Source: Cyanobacteria bacterium SBLK
GTDB lineage: Bacteria; Cyanobacteriota; Cyanobacteriia; Cyanobacteriales; Spirulinaceae
NCBI GenBank assembly: GCA_017746715.1
Contig: JAGHZQ010000046.1
Span: 1 to 64,000, forward strand
Direction of reading: 5' to 3'
DNA: 64,000 nt
The notes under the pieces: model-generated
The model's database searches: none
What the model saw: the letters and a program-made list of their open reading frames with translations, nothing else
What the model was told of the DNA's origin: nothing
Shown here: positions 45,716 through 55,594 of the stretch, piece after piece
Layout: every line of letters begins with the position of its first letter
How positions within the stretch are numbered: position 1 is the stretch's first letter
Made by a program: the position numbers and the translations under genes

Positions 45716-47878
45716 ATGGCTTCTTTCCGTCGCATTTTACTGTCGCGTTTGTTGCTGCTCAGCGTTCCCATTATTTTATTGGGGGTGAGTACGACTTACT
45801 TTGTCACTTACAGAAAAGCTCGTTCTGGATTACTCGAAACCGCTCGTCAAAATCTTACAGAAAGTGCGATTAGAAGAGGCAACGAAATCGCCAATTCCAT
45901 TGCCGCTCTCAAGTCTAATCTGGTTGCTGTCAGCTATCACCCCGTTTTTAGAAATAACAACGAGCAACAATACCCCGAATTTTTAGAACGATTGAGCCAG
46001 CAGTTGCCAACGCAAATCGAATGCTTGCAACTCATTGATGCGACAACGCGAGAGAGTCTTGCCGATACCTGCGATCGCGAAATTGTCGAACCTCTTGCAC
46101 GAAGAGTTTGGCCGCAGCAATACGAGAGTCTTTTACCCCCTCCCTCCACTGTCAAAATTCAACCCATACTCCCAGAAAATGGCCCCGATCTCGGGACGAG
46201 TTGCCAAAAACAAGACGCAACTTCTAATGCCAATCAATTAAAACTTCTGAGCAGCATTCCCATCTATAATGAAGCGGGACGGTTTTACGCGATTCTGGTG
46301 GCGCGATCGGTGATTCTCGAACCCAACACCCTAGAACCCGGTTCCCTGACAGGCAGTACGGCAATTCTCGATCGAGACGGAACAATCCTCGTCCATCCTT
46401 GTTGGGAACGAGTCGGACGCAATATCAAGGAAGAAGCCAAGGAAGATAGCGGACGCTTGCAAAGTATTTTACGGAAAGCCCGAGCGGGAGAACAAAATTT
46501 TATTCATCTCTTTTCTTTTGAACAAAAAGGTGTTGAATTATTAGCGGGATATGCAGGAATTCCCAATCCGATCGCAGAAGAACGAGAGGATATTTGGGTG
46601 GTTTTAACCATGACCCCTTTAAGAAATGCTCTTGCTGCTCTCGATGAGATTCAACAGGTTTTATTGAGTTTGTTATCGAGTCTGACCTTTGGTTTGATTA
46701 TCGGGACGATTCTGACAATCTTATATGTTTCTCGCGAAATTGCGACTCCCCTCGAACGATTAATTGAGTCCATTCACGACCAGGATCCTTTACAATCACA
46801 AGATCCCATTCCCGATGATTTTAATGTTTACGAATTCAGACAACTCGCTCGGGCATTTAACGCCGTCCTCGATGCAACGAGAAATTCTTACGAGCTTATG
46901 GATAGAACGCTCCAAAATGCAGTTCAAACTTCGAATGATTTAAAAGAAGCCAAGAAACAACTCCAAGAAGCCTTAGAAGCAGAAAGATTGGCTAACGATC
47001 GCCTCACCCAAACGCAACAAAAACTCCAAGAAGCCTTAGAAGCAGAAAGATTAGCTAACGATCGTCTCACCCAAACACAACAAAAACTCAAAGAGTCTTT
47101 AAAAGCAGAAAGATTGGCCAACGATCGCCTGCGAGAATTTTTGCGGTGCATGTCGGATCGCTTTCGCACGCCTTTGACGGGGTTGATAATGAATCTCGAT
47201 TTGTTAAGGGATGAAGTTGAAGATGGTACGATAGAGATCGGCTCGGAAAATGAAGAAACTCTCGAAGATGCTTATGTGTCAACCAAGAAACTTTACGATC
47301 GGCACGAGCAAATTGCTCAAATGTTTTCTATCGCCGGGGATCAATTCAATAATCCCGATATTCAACAGGTTAATCTCCCTCGGGTTTTACTCGAACTGAG
47401 GGAAGAATATCATCTCAGAATTCAGGAGAAAGGACTCGATTTTCAGGCTAGAGGCTGGCAAGATACAGAAATTTTAATTTATGCCGATCCCGTTCGCTTA
47501 AAAGAAGTTCTCAAAGCATTAATTGATAATGCAGTTCATTATACCCATACGGGAAGCATTACGTTGAATGCTCATATTGAAAGCGTCGAAGGAGCGGTAA
47601 AACAGATGGATTCGGAAAATAATAATACTAATGGAAGTTCCTTTTTTCCCACGGGACAAAGAGCGTGCATTGTCATCCAAGATACGGGAGTAGGGATTTC
47701 TCCTCACAAATTAGAAAAGGTAAATAATCCTTGGAAGTATAGAATGACCGAAGGATTATCCATTGTCATTGCTCATATTCTCATGGAAATGATGAAAAGT
47801 ACGATTGTTTTTGATAGCGAAGGAGAAAATAAGGGAACGACAGTATATCTTTGTTTTCCGACTGTTAAAAAATCATGA
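45716..47878 (+). CDS. Membrane sensor kinase homologue lacking the phospho-accepting His
   Basis: 720 residues. TM1 is at about 11-31. A periplasmic dCache-like domain spans about 35-312 (AGRFYAILVARSVILEP, STAILDRDGTILVHPCWERV). TM2 is at about 315-338 and a HAMP-like region at about 339-392. The coiled coil at about 405-470 is a 21-residue repeat (LQEALEAERLANDRLTQTQQ). In the dimerisation helix the usual SHE(F/L)RTPLT reads SDRFRTPLTG, so Asp481 replaces the His. The N box (LIDNAVHYT) and G1 (DTGVGIS) remain, but G2 reads TEGLSIV. It is probably a signalling pseudokinase or partner of another kinase. Confidence 0.85.
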   Translation: MASFRRILLSRLLLLSVPIILLGVSTTYFVTYRKARSGLLETARQNLTESAIRRGNEIANSIAALKSNLVAVSYHPVFRNNNEQQYPEFLERLSQQLPTQIECLQLIDATTRESLADTCDREIVEPLARRVWPQQYESLLPPPSTVKIQPILPENGPDLGTSCQKQDATSNANQLKLLSSIPIYNEAGRFYAILVARSVILEPNTLEPGSLTGSTAILDRDGTILVHPCWERVGRNIKEEAKEDSGRLQSILRKARAGEQNFIHLFSFEQKGVELLAGYAGIPNPIAEEREDIWVVLTMTPLRNALAALDEIQQVLLSLLSSLTFGLIIGTILTILYVSREIATPLERLIESIHDQDPLQSQDPIPDDFNVYEFRQLARAFNAVLDATRNSYELMDRTLQNAVQTSNDLKEAKKQLQEALEAERLANDRLTQTQQKLQEALEAERLANDRLTQTQQKLKESLKAERLANDRLREFLRCMSDRFRTPLTGLIMNLDLLRDEVEDGTIEIGSENEETLEDAYVSTKKLYDRHEQIAQMFSIAGDQFNNPDIQQVNLPRVLLELREEYHLRIQEKGLDFQARGWQDTEILIYADPVRLKEVLKALIDNAVHYTHTGSITLNAHIESVEGAVKQMDSENNNTNGSSFFPTGQRACIVIQDTGVGISPHKLEKVNNPWKYRMTEGLSIVIAHILMEMMKSTIVFDSEGENKGTTVYLCFPTVKKS
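46961..47125. repeat. 63-bp in-frame tandem repeat in the kinase coiled coil
   Basis: Units start at 46961, 47024 and 47087, the third diverging. Each encodes 21 residues containing AEAERLANDRL-type coiled coil. The first two units differ at only a few positions. Confidence 0.9.
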
Positions 47879-47901
47879 GGTTTGGTTAGGGGTTATTGGA
47901 G

Positions 47902-48942
47902 CTACAAAAATATGTTTTTTCCTTCTTGTTGGAGCGATCGCGTTAAGGCATCGAGAATTTGAACCAGTTCTAACCCGACCCAACCCGAAGACAGAGGAGA
48001 GGGGGTTTGAGTGAGTATGCTTTCGATAAAGCGATCGCAAACTCGTCCCAAGGGTTCGCAAGTATCGAGAGGAAGAGTTTCCTCCGATACCTCGATGGGA
48101 ATGAAACGAGATTCTTGTTGCTGAAACGTCCCGCGTTGTAAGGTTAGGGGGGAATCCTTGCGAATTTCGTCAAAAATGAGAGTGCCGCGATCGCCCACCG
48201 CACACAATCGGCGCTGTTTGTCGGGATTGCTCCAGCATAAATGAATTTGTGCTTGAAACCCGCTGGGATAGGTTAATGCGGCCCAAACTAAATCGAAAAG
48301 GGGCAATTGCGGGCGATCGCTCGGAAATTCCATCCGTCCCTCGGGTTGCAACCATACGTTACCGACAGCGCGAACGCAAGTGGGAGTTTGGCCCAGCCAA
48401 GTGTTAAAAATGCCAATATCGTGAATGGCTAAATCCCAAAGTGCATCGACATCTTGGCGCACGGGAGATAAATGGGTTCGCGCGGCATAACCGTAGCGCA
48501 AATTTCCGATCGCGCCATCGGCGATCGCTTGTTTTCCCGCCACCACTGCCGGATTGAACAGATAAGTATGATCGACGAATAATTGCCGCCCTTTTTCTTC
48601 TGCCAATTGGCACAATTCAAGGCATTCTGCGGGATCGAGGGTAAGGGGTTTTTCCACAAAAACATGATAGCCCGAGTGCAGGGCATCGCGAATAAGGAGA
48701 TAGTGAGTCGAGGCAGGGGTGGCAATAACGACAGCATCGATTCCGGGATGCGATCGCACGGATTCCCAACTTTCTGTCAAGAGAATACTGTCATCAAGCG
48801 TAAACTTTTCCTCACAGGCGGTTAAATGTTCCTCGTGAGGATCGACAATAGCGACTAAATGGGTTTGAGGGTGATTGGCAAAGTTCCGAACTAAATGTTT
48901 GCCCCATCTTCCTACCCCCAAAACAACAATTCCCAAACTCAT
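47902..48942 (-). CDS. Gfo/Idh/MocA-family NAD(P)-dependent oxidoreductase
   Basis: 346 residues. The Rossmann motif is IVVLGVGRWGKHLVRNF, followed by the family signature FVEKPLTLDPAECLELCQLA and VDHTYLFNP. The substrate is not evident; relatives act on sugars, inositols or biliverdin. The start overlaps the rnc stop as ATGA, so the two genes are translationally coupled. Confidence 0.9.
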   Translation of the reverse strand: MSLGIVVLGVGRWGKHLVRNFANHPQTHLVAIVDPHEEHLTACEEKFTLDDSILLTESWESVRSHPGIDAVVIATPASTHYLLIRDALHSGYHVFVEKPLTLDPAECLELCQLAEEKGRQLFVDHTYLFNPAVVAGKQAIADGAIGNLRYGYAARTHLSPVRQDVDALWDLAIHDIGIFNTWLGQTPTCVRAVGNVWLQPEGRMEFPSDRPQLPLFDLVWAALTYPSGFQAQIHLCWSNPDKQRRLCAVGDRGTLIFDEIRKDSPLTLQRGTFQQQESRFIPIEVSEETLPLDTCEPLGRVCDRFIESILTQTPSPLSSGWVGLELVQILDALTRSLQQEGKNIFL

Positions 48943-49733
48943 AATTTGTTATTGGTTGTTGGTTGTTGGTTGCTTGCACTGCTTGCCTCGAGCGAAGTCG
49001 AAGGGAGCGAAGCCGAAGGGAGCAAAGCCGAAGTGTTGGTAACTCCTAGAAATGCTTCTTTAGCAGCTGCTTGTTCTGCTGCTTTTTTAGAACGTCCCGT
49101 GCCTTGTCCCAAACGGCGATCTTTGAGCCAGACTTCGGCGGTAAATCGTTCTGGGTTATTGTGCCCTTTATCGGTCTCGCGAACGCGATATTCTGGTAAA
49201 GTTTTGTAATTCCCTTGGGTCCATTCCTGCAATGCGTCTTTGTAATTATAAAATGCCGGATCTTGACGGACTTCCTTGGCTTTGACTTCGAGCAGGGCAT
49301 CCAACCAAGGGCGCACGAGTTGCATGGTTTGGGTACTTAAATATAATGCACCGAGGATGGCTTCAAAGGCATCGGCTAAGCGAGACTGACGACCGCTTGC
49401 GTTGGTTGCCGTTCCAGAAGAAACAAGGAGATAGCGCTCGATCCCGTAAATATCGGCAAATTCTGCCAAAAGACGATCGCTGACTAAAATCGAGCGTACG
49501 GCGGTAAATTCGCCAACGGGGGCACGGGGATATCGTTCTAGTAAGATTTCCGAAGCAGCCAAGCGCACCACGGCATCCCCGATAAACTCTAATTGCTCGT
49601 AATTGCGATCGCGATCGTAACTCGAATGAGTCAGCGCCAAATCCAAGAGAGCGTAATTCACGGGGGCATTAACGGGCAATCCCAATTTTTGCACTAAAGT
49701 TTGCAGTTGCTTAGTTCGTCGCGGGTCTTTCAT
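48939..49733 (-). CDS. rnc: Ribonuclease III with repeat-encoded C-terminal tail
   Basis: 264 residues from the ATG at 49733 (MKDPRRTKQLQTLVQKLGLP). The nuclease signature is YEQLEFIGDAVVRLAASE. The dsRNA-binding domain runs through DALQEWTQGNYKTLPEYRVR to SKKAAEQAAAKEAF. The last 35 residues or so (TNTSALLPSASLPSTSLEAS onward) are low-complexity. They are encoded by a GAGCGAAGTCGAAGG-type intergenic repeat plus TTGGTTG units. The TGA stop overlaps the next ATG. The enzyme processes rRNA and structured RNAs. Confidence 0.95.
   Translation of the reverse strand: MKDPRRTKQLQTLVQKLGLPVNAPVNYALLDLALTHSSYDRDRNYEQLEFIGDAVVRLAASEILLERYPRAPVGEFTAVRSILVSDRLLAEFADIYGIERYLLVSSGTATNASGRQSRLADAFEAILGALYLSTQTMQLVRPWLDALLEVKAKEVRQDPAFYNYKDALQEWTQGNYKTLPEYRVRETDKGHNNPERFTAEVWLKDRRLGQGTGRSKKAAEQAAAKEAFLGVTNTSALLPSASLPSTSLEASSASNQQPTTNNKL
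48950..49045. repeat. Repeat encoding the RNase III tail
   Basis: GTTGGTT units are followed by CTTGCACTGCTTGCC and three 15-16 bp copies, GAGCGAAGTCGAAGG, GAGCGAAGCCGAAGG and GAGCAAAGCCGAAGT. The same family stands in true spacers at about 5180, 30862, 37150 and 39015. Confidence 0.8.
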
Positions 49734-49859
49734 TTCAATGAACCGTTCGACAGGCTCAAGATAAACAATTATCAATTATCAATTATCAATTTGGGATAAC
49801 AGATAAAATACTGGCTGAAATAGAAAGCGCGATCGCTTTTAAAAATAAGTTGGTAACAA

Positions 49860-49932
49860 TCATTTCGAGCCCCCCAGCCCCCCTTGATAAGGGGGGAGAA
49901 TCTGGAAATCCCCCTTGATAAGGGGGATTTAG
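49860..49932. repeat. Tandem palindromes after ahcY
   Basis: Two copies of CCCCCTTGATAAGGGGG, about 36 bp apart, each able to form a strong hairpin. This is a common cyanobacterial spacer repeat. It lies directly after the ahcY stop on the minus strand and probably acts as terminator. Confidence 0.75.
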
Positions 49933-49938
49933 GGGAAT

Positions 49939-51366
<1,428 letters not shown>

Positions 51367-51468
51367 TTAAGGAATCCTTCAAAAAAGAGCGATCGCCGCC
51401 AATCCATGAGGAAAAGATCGACTCGCCTTCATGCTAAAAAAGAATATTAGCGAACCGGATCAATAAAA

Positions 51469-53139
51469 ATGAATGATATTTCGAGTCCGAACGATAAGGG
51501 CAAGACCCCTCAATCCCCTCAAACAGAAACGTTAAAATTGACCACTAAATTTGCTTTTGGTGCGGGGGATTTGGGACCTGCGATTACAAGCGGGATACTG
51601 GTTTTTTTCTTATTATATTTTTTTACAAATGTTGCGGGATTATCGGCAGGTTTGGCAGGTTTGATTTTAGCAATTGGTAAAATTTCTGATGCGATCAACG
51701 ATCCTTTCTTGGGTATTTTAAGCGATCGCACGCGCACGGTTTGGGGTCGTCGCATTCCTTGGATGTTAGGAGGTGCGATTCCTTTTGCCATCTTATTTCT
51801 TTTACAATGGCTGGTGCCTCAGTTTAACGCCAATCCCGATGTCAATCAATGGTATTTATTCGCCTATTACGTCTTGATTTCCATTCTTTTTAATTTAGCT
51901 TACACTGCCGTGAATTTGCCCTATACGGCACTCACGCCGGAGTTGACCCGAGATTATAACGAACGCACGGGTTTAAATAGCTTTCGTATGGCTTTTTCCA
52001 TTGGCGGCAGTATTTTTGCTTTAATTTTAGCGCAATTGGTTTTTCAATCCTATCCGGACGAACCGTTCCGGCAATATTTTTCTTTGGGTTTAGTGGGGTC
52101 TCTTGTCTCTGCGATCGCGATTTTATGGTGTGTTTGTCGCTTGCAAGAACGGGGCGCGCAGTCTTTAATTCCCTATCATCGACGCAAAATATTGGGGAAA
52201 GTATTGGCATTTTTGGGTTTAGCGGGTGCTGTTTCGAGTGCGATCGCTTTGCAGGGGGGATATTTTAATTTATTTATGAGTATTGCTGGCATCTTTCTGA
52301 GCGGATTGATTGCTGCTTTTGGGTGGACGTTAATTTTTTCGCAACCGGAATCTCATTTAGTGGATGAAACAGCGATCGCGGCACGATCTCAATCTCAAGA
52401 TGTTCCTAATATTCCCTTTACCGAACAATTAAAGATTGTTTTTAGTACGAAACCTTTCCTCTATGTTATTGGAATTTATCTATTTTCGTGGCTGGCGATT
52501 CAACTGGTTGCTTCAATTTTAATTTATTTTGTGGTGAGTTGGATGGGGATGAAGGAAGCGGATTTTTCTTTAGTAGCGATCGCGATTCAAGGGACGGCGT
52601 TAATGATGCTTTTTGTTTGGAAACAGGTGAGCGATCGCTTTGGCAAAAAGACCGTTTATTTTTTAGGGATGTCGATTTGGTTGATTGCAGAGGTGGTTAT
52701 TTTCTTCCTCCAACCCGGTCAAGTGGGTTTATTATTTTTCGGTGCGGTTTTGGCAGGTTTGGGGGTATCCGTGGGTTATTTAATTCCTTGGTCGATGATG
52801 CCGGATGTGATTGAATGGGATGAGTTAAAAACCGGTCAAAGACGGGAAGGAATCTTTTATGGTTTTATGGTTTTGCTGCAAAAAATCGGTTTAGCAGTGG
52901 CTTTATTAATCGTTGGTCAAACGTTAGAATTTGCCGGATTTATCGAACGCATTCCCGGACAACCGATTCCCGTCCAACCCGACAGCGCATTATTTGCCAT
53001 TCGTATTGCGAATACGGTTTTTCCGGTTATCTGTTTGATTTTGGGGATGATTTTAGCATATTTTTATCCCATTACGCGGGAAGTTCACGCACAAATTCGC
53101 TTGCAATTGGCCGAACGAAAACAAGCGCAAGAAAGTTAA
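51469..53139 (+). CDS. GPH/MFS-type sugar:cation symporter
   Basis: 556 residues with twelve predicted membrane helices. Family landmarks are FAFGAGDLGPAITSGILVFF in TM1, ILAIGKISDAINDPFLGILS with the MelB-type Asp, and SDRTRTVWGRRIPWMLGGAI. Later ones are YTALTPELTRDYNERTGLNS and GYLIPWSMMPDVIEWDELKT. This is the melibiose permease-like glycoside-pentoside-hexuronide family. The central loop (residues about 225-245) and the C-terminus are polar. The substrate is unknown; it stands alone, divergent from ahcY. Confidence 0.9.
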   Translation: MNDISSPNDKGKTPQSPQTETLKLTTKFAFGAGDLGPAITSGILVFFLLYFFTNVAGLSAGLAGLILAIGKISDAINDPFLGILSDRTRTVWGRRIPWMLGGAIPFAILFLLQWLVPQFNANPDVNQWYLFAYYVLISILFNLAYTAVNLPYTALTPELTRDYNERTGLNSFRMAFSIGGSIFALILAQLVFQSYPDEPFRQYFSLGLVGSLVSAIAILWCVCRLQERGAQSLIPYHRRKILGKVLAFLGLAGAVSSAIALQGGYFNLFMSIAGIFLSGLIAAFGWTLIFSQPESHLVDETAIAARSQSQDVPNIPFTEQLKIVFSTKPFLYVIGIYLFSWLAIQLVASILIYFVVSWMGMKEADFSLVAIAIQGTALMMLFVWKQVSDRFGKKTVYFLGMSIWLIAEVVIFFLQPGQVGLLFFGAVLAGLGVSVGYLIPWSMMPDVIEWDELKTGQRREGIFYGFMVLLQKIGLAVALLIVGQTLEFAGFIERIPGQPIPVQPDSALFAIRIANTVFPVICLILGMILAYFYPITREVHAQIRLQLAERKQAQES

Positions 53140-53144
53140 ATATC

Positions 53145-53325
53145 AACCTTGGATTCAAATCCAAGGACTTCGGCAACGCTCAGTCGAGCACTGAAAGCGA
53201 AAACCCGTTTTAACGGGTTAATATATTAATATAACGGTGATATTCTAGCCTGCTTTAGCTGGCTTTCGTTTTCAGCCAAGAATTTGAATTCTTAGGACTT
53301 TGCTGAGATGCACCCAGTTTTTAGA
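53145..53325. repeat. Imperfect inverted-repeat block between the transporter and Uma2 gene
   Basis: TTGGATTCAAATCCAAG near the left, AACCCGTTTTAACGGGTT in the centre and CAAGAATTTGAATTCTTAG near the right all form stems. The left and right halves are roughly complementary (GAAAGCGAAAA against TTTCGTTTTC). The block shares the CCTGCTTTAGC stem with the element at 41999-42231. Confidence 0.65.
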
Positions 53326-53349
53326 TTAATCAATCTCTCTAAATCTCGT

Positions 53350-54105
53350 TTAAAGAATATCGGGATCGATGCCATTTTCTAGGAGGAGTTGTCGGAAGCG
53401 ATCGGCTCTTTCTCGTTCGAGATTAGCTTGTTCGTTAGGAGTTGTAATCCAATTTCCTTCGCGATCGCAAAACCGCAACCAAAGTCCTTCGATTCCTTCA
53501 TATTCTCCTTGCCAAAGTCCCAAACTCAATCCCAATTCTTCTAACCACAGTCGATTATCGGGAAGTGGGACAGTCTGATAGGAATTTCCTTGTAAATGAA
53601 AGGCTCGAAATTGATTCTCGTAGCGATCGTAAATGACATAGTATGGGACTTGCAAAATTTGTTCGTATACTTGCCATTTTGTCGGGGGACGTTCGGGATC
53701 TCGTTCGGTTTGTCCGAGGTCTTCTGCTTCGGTACTGGGGGATAATAATTCGATGACTAAATAGGGGCTAATTCGTTCTTGCCAGATGACATAACTCAAT
53801 CGTAAGTCTTGCTGTTGTCTGGCGCGATCGACTCCTAAAACGATAAACCAATCCGGTCGTTTATGCCAGAGGGTATGCTGGCGATCGTAGTAGATGTTAA
53901 AGTCACTCGCGACTAAGTAATTGTCTCTTGGATACTGGGGCGATCGGCAAGTTTGGCTCAATAAAACGGGTTGAACGCAATGAAAAAGGTCTGGCAAACC
54001 GGACTCCTCTGGAAATTCGCTCGGTAAGTCGTACATTGTGGGCAAATTTTCGTCATTGGGAGGGGTTAAGGATGGATTTTTCTGCTTTGGGGAGAGGTTG
54101 ACCAT
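53350..54105 (-). CDS. Uma2-family (DUF820) PD-(D/E)XK protein
   Basis: 251 residues. The family core is PRDNYLVASDFNIYYDR, RPDWFIVLGVD, YLVIELLSPSTEAED and VPYYVIYDRYENQFRAF. The Asp in RPDWF and the E in VIELLSP are the presumed metal ligands of a nuclease-like fold. It ends in the common ANLERERADRFRQLLLENGI tail. Uma2 proteins are hugely expanded in filamentous cyanobacteria and have no firm function. A second copy lies at 55595-56383. Confidence 0.85.
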   Translation of the reverse strand: MVNLSPKQKNPSLTPPNDENLPTMYDLPSEFPEESGLPDLFHCVQPVLLSQTCRSPQYPRDNYLVASDFNIYYDRQHTLWHKRPDWFIVLGVDRARQQQDLRLSYVIWQERISPYLVIELLSPSTEAEDLGQTERDPERPPTKWQVYEQILQVPYYVIYDRYENQFRAFHLQGNSYQTVPLPDNRLWLEELGLSLGLWQGEYEGIEGLWLRFCDREGNWITTPNEQANLERERADRFRQLLLENGIDPDIL

Positions 54106-54153
54106 AACGGAGATATGAAGAAATATGTTCTTGTCTTAATACAAAGTAGCAAA

Positions 54154-54187
54154 CCTGTAGCGGCGTTGCATGCAACGCCGCTACAGG
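54154..54187. repeat. Perfect 34-bp palindrome
   Basis: The left half CCTGTAGCGGCGTTGCA is followed without a gap by its exact complement. It belongs to the GTAnnGnC..GCATGC..GnCnnTAC type, and the palindrome at 36155-36182 is a relative. Confidence 0.9.
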
Positions 54188-54278
54188 AGGGATAGGAATA
54201 CATCCTCAGTAATGCGGATTTGGTATCAGCTATCAGTCTAAGGTTTGAATCCTAGGAAGAGAAGGAGTAAGAGCTTAT

Positions 54279-54350
54279 TTTGAATTAATAATTTTGAATT
54301 TTGAATTGATAAAGGGTGCGTTACGCTGTCGCTAACAGCACCTTACAGGC
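54279..54350. repeat. AT-rich spacer repeat plus MITE fragment
   Basis: GAATTAATAATTTTGAATTT followed by TGAATTGA (54281-54309) recurs at 58640-58668 and, inverted, at 59116-59142. GGGTGCGTTACGCTGTCGCT (54315-54334) and CACCTTACAG match the interior and arm of the MITE-like copies at 40425 and 57955, so this is a decayed fragment. Confidence 0.7.
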
Positions 54351-54407
54351 ATATCCTATTGAAAAGCGAACATCATTCCATCCTCAAAATAGCAGAATCT
54401 TAGAGCG

Positions 54408-54575
54408 TTATTCCTTCTCATCCGTTCCCTCGATCAGTCGCAGAATATCTCCCTCTAGCAACGATATTTCCCTTGCTATTTTTCGTTCGTGTAAGCGGTT
54501 TTCTCGCAATCGAGTTTCTAAATGTTCTCCATCAGCTTTCACATACGCCAGATGAGCTTGCTGTAACGATCTCAA
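54408..54575 (-). CDS. Small coiled-coil protein overlapping the ribbon-helix-helix gene
   Basis: From a TTG at 54575 the frame encodes 55 residues of strongly helical, charged sequence (LRSLQQAHLAYVKADGEHLE, then TRLRENRLHERKIAREISLL and EGDILRLIEGTDEKE). The TTG overlaps the TGA of the upstream gene (54572-54574) as TTGA, like a coupled ATGA junction. The same frame is open further upstream to at least 54620 (RYKHLEKKSLGGILRQ) within the ribbon-helix-helix gene. A frameshifted C-terminal extension of that protein is therefore the alternative. A TTG start is weak evidence. Confidence 0.45.
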   Translation of the reverse strand: MRSLQQAHLAYVKADGEHLETRLRENRLHERKIAREISLLEGDILRLIEGTDEKE

Positions 54576-54778
54576 CTGGCGAAGAATTCCCCCAAGACTT
54601 TTCTTTTCGAGATGTTTGTAGCGAGCAAACCTCTGGCAAACTGTTCCACTAACTCCGAACGACTTAGATGCAACCCCTCCGCCATGTTATCCAAATATTC
54701 CACCGCAGTTGGAGTTAGAGTCAAAGTTGTGGGTTTCTTCTTTTCGCCGTATGTTTTGTTCTCTGCTCTCCCTGTCAT
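54572..54778 (-). CDS. Ribbon-helix-helix (CopG/Arc-like) DNA-binding protein
   Basis: 68 residues. The basic N-terminus (MTGRAENKTYGEKKKPTT) is followed by the strand LTLTPTA and two helices, VEYLDNMAEGLHLSRSELVE and QFARGLLATNI. This is the RHH fold of small repressors and antitoxins, with the helix-turn Leu-His-Leu-Ser-Arg-Ser. It is divergent from the gene at 55095. The 316-bp AT-rich region between them has two AT palindromes suitable as operators. No toxin partner is recognised. Confidence 0.7.
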   Translation of the reverse strand: MTGRAENKTYGEKKKPTTLTLTPTAVEYLDNMAEGLHLSRSELVEQFARGLLATNISKRKVLGEFFAS

Positions 54779-55094
54779 ATCTATTATTTATAAGACTTCA
54801 GTTTGAGCTTAACATAATTATATTGCCATATTTATAAATATAATTATGAGAAATTTCAGTGTACTTAATATGTTTAAAATCTGACACAAATAATTACCAA
54901 TAAATATTTATTCCTGCTACTTTTCCTCGTAAAAGCCTAAAATCAACCTATTTGGCGTTCACATATTTATTGTAAATATGATTTGACTATGATATACTCA
55001 TGATAAATATATTGCTACTGAGGAGGAGAGAGCGTCGCCAACCCATAACGAGAACCACAAACGTGCAAAAACACCATTCAAACCCAAATCAATC
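54779..55094. promoter_or_regulatory. AT-rich divergent promoter region with palindromic operators
   Basis: The region is far more AT-rich than its surroundings. Two palindromes share the half-site ATATTTA: ATATTTATAAATAT (54829-54842) and CATATTTATTGTAAATATG (54962-54980). A good sigma-70-like promoter reads rightward: TTGTAA (54970-54975), a 17-base spacer and TATACT (54993-54998). The second palindrome covers the -35 box, which fits repression by the neighbouring ribbon-helix-helix protein (inference). Confidence 0.5.
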
Positions 55095-55433
55095 ATGATG
55101 AACCAACCCAAAGACAACCCAAACCAGCCCGATTTTCCCGACTTCAACTCCCTTTCTGACGTTTTGAAGTTTCGCACCCTCTCATCCCTCATCCCTTCCG
55201 AGTTCCCCTCATCAGTAGAAGAAGCGATCGACTCTCTTGACGAAGCCAAAATCGCCTTAATCTGTTGCTGCTTCTCAAGTATGCTTTCCGAGGGAATCAC
55301 TTGGTTAGAAATCTTCCAAACGATCGCCTCGCGAATGCCATCAATCTCAGTCAAAGAACAAGAAGCGATCGCCACTTTGGAACGTGTCGGAAAATCCCTG
55401 ACGCTGACTCGTGATGATTTCGTGCAATCGTAA
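55095..55433 (+). CDS. Hypothetical protein downstream of the AT-rich promoter
   Basis: 112 residues, acidic and helical, beginning MMNQPKDNPNQPDFPDFNSL, with a hydrophobic Cys-rich stretch IALICCCFSSMLSEGITWLE in the middle and ISVKEQEAIATLERVGKSLT near the end. I recognise no family. A GAGGAGGAG at about 55020 is too far upstream to serve this ATG, so either the start is poorly placed or translation initiates without it. The antisense frame is also open but gives arginine-rich sequence without sense. Confidence 0.5.
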   Translation: MMNQPKDNPNQPDFPDFNSLSDVLKFRTLSSLIPSEFPSSVEEAIDSLDEAKIALICCCFSSMLSEGITWLEIFQTIASRMPSISVKEQEAIATLERVGKSLTLTRDDFVQS

Positions 55434-55594
55434 TTGAAAGCAAGCGATCGCCAAATCCTGCCGCGATCGCTCGATAAACTCCAGCAAAAGACGAAAACGG
55501 CATTTTGAACAAAGCGATCGCCTTGCCACTCTCTCAACCGAAACCCAGAATTACGATATACTTGTTCTAATTAACCTTGAGGGAATTCGAAATT

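Noticed and set aside
54316..54555. Plus-strand frame of 79 residues
   Set aside because: It begins inside a MITE fragment and is antisense to the helical minus-strand frame at 54408-54575, which is the better candidate.
54998..55537. 179-residue minus-strand frame opposite 55095-55433
   Set aside because: Ser/Arg-rich shadow composition, and it would span the promoter-like region; the plus-strand frame looks more protein-like.
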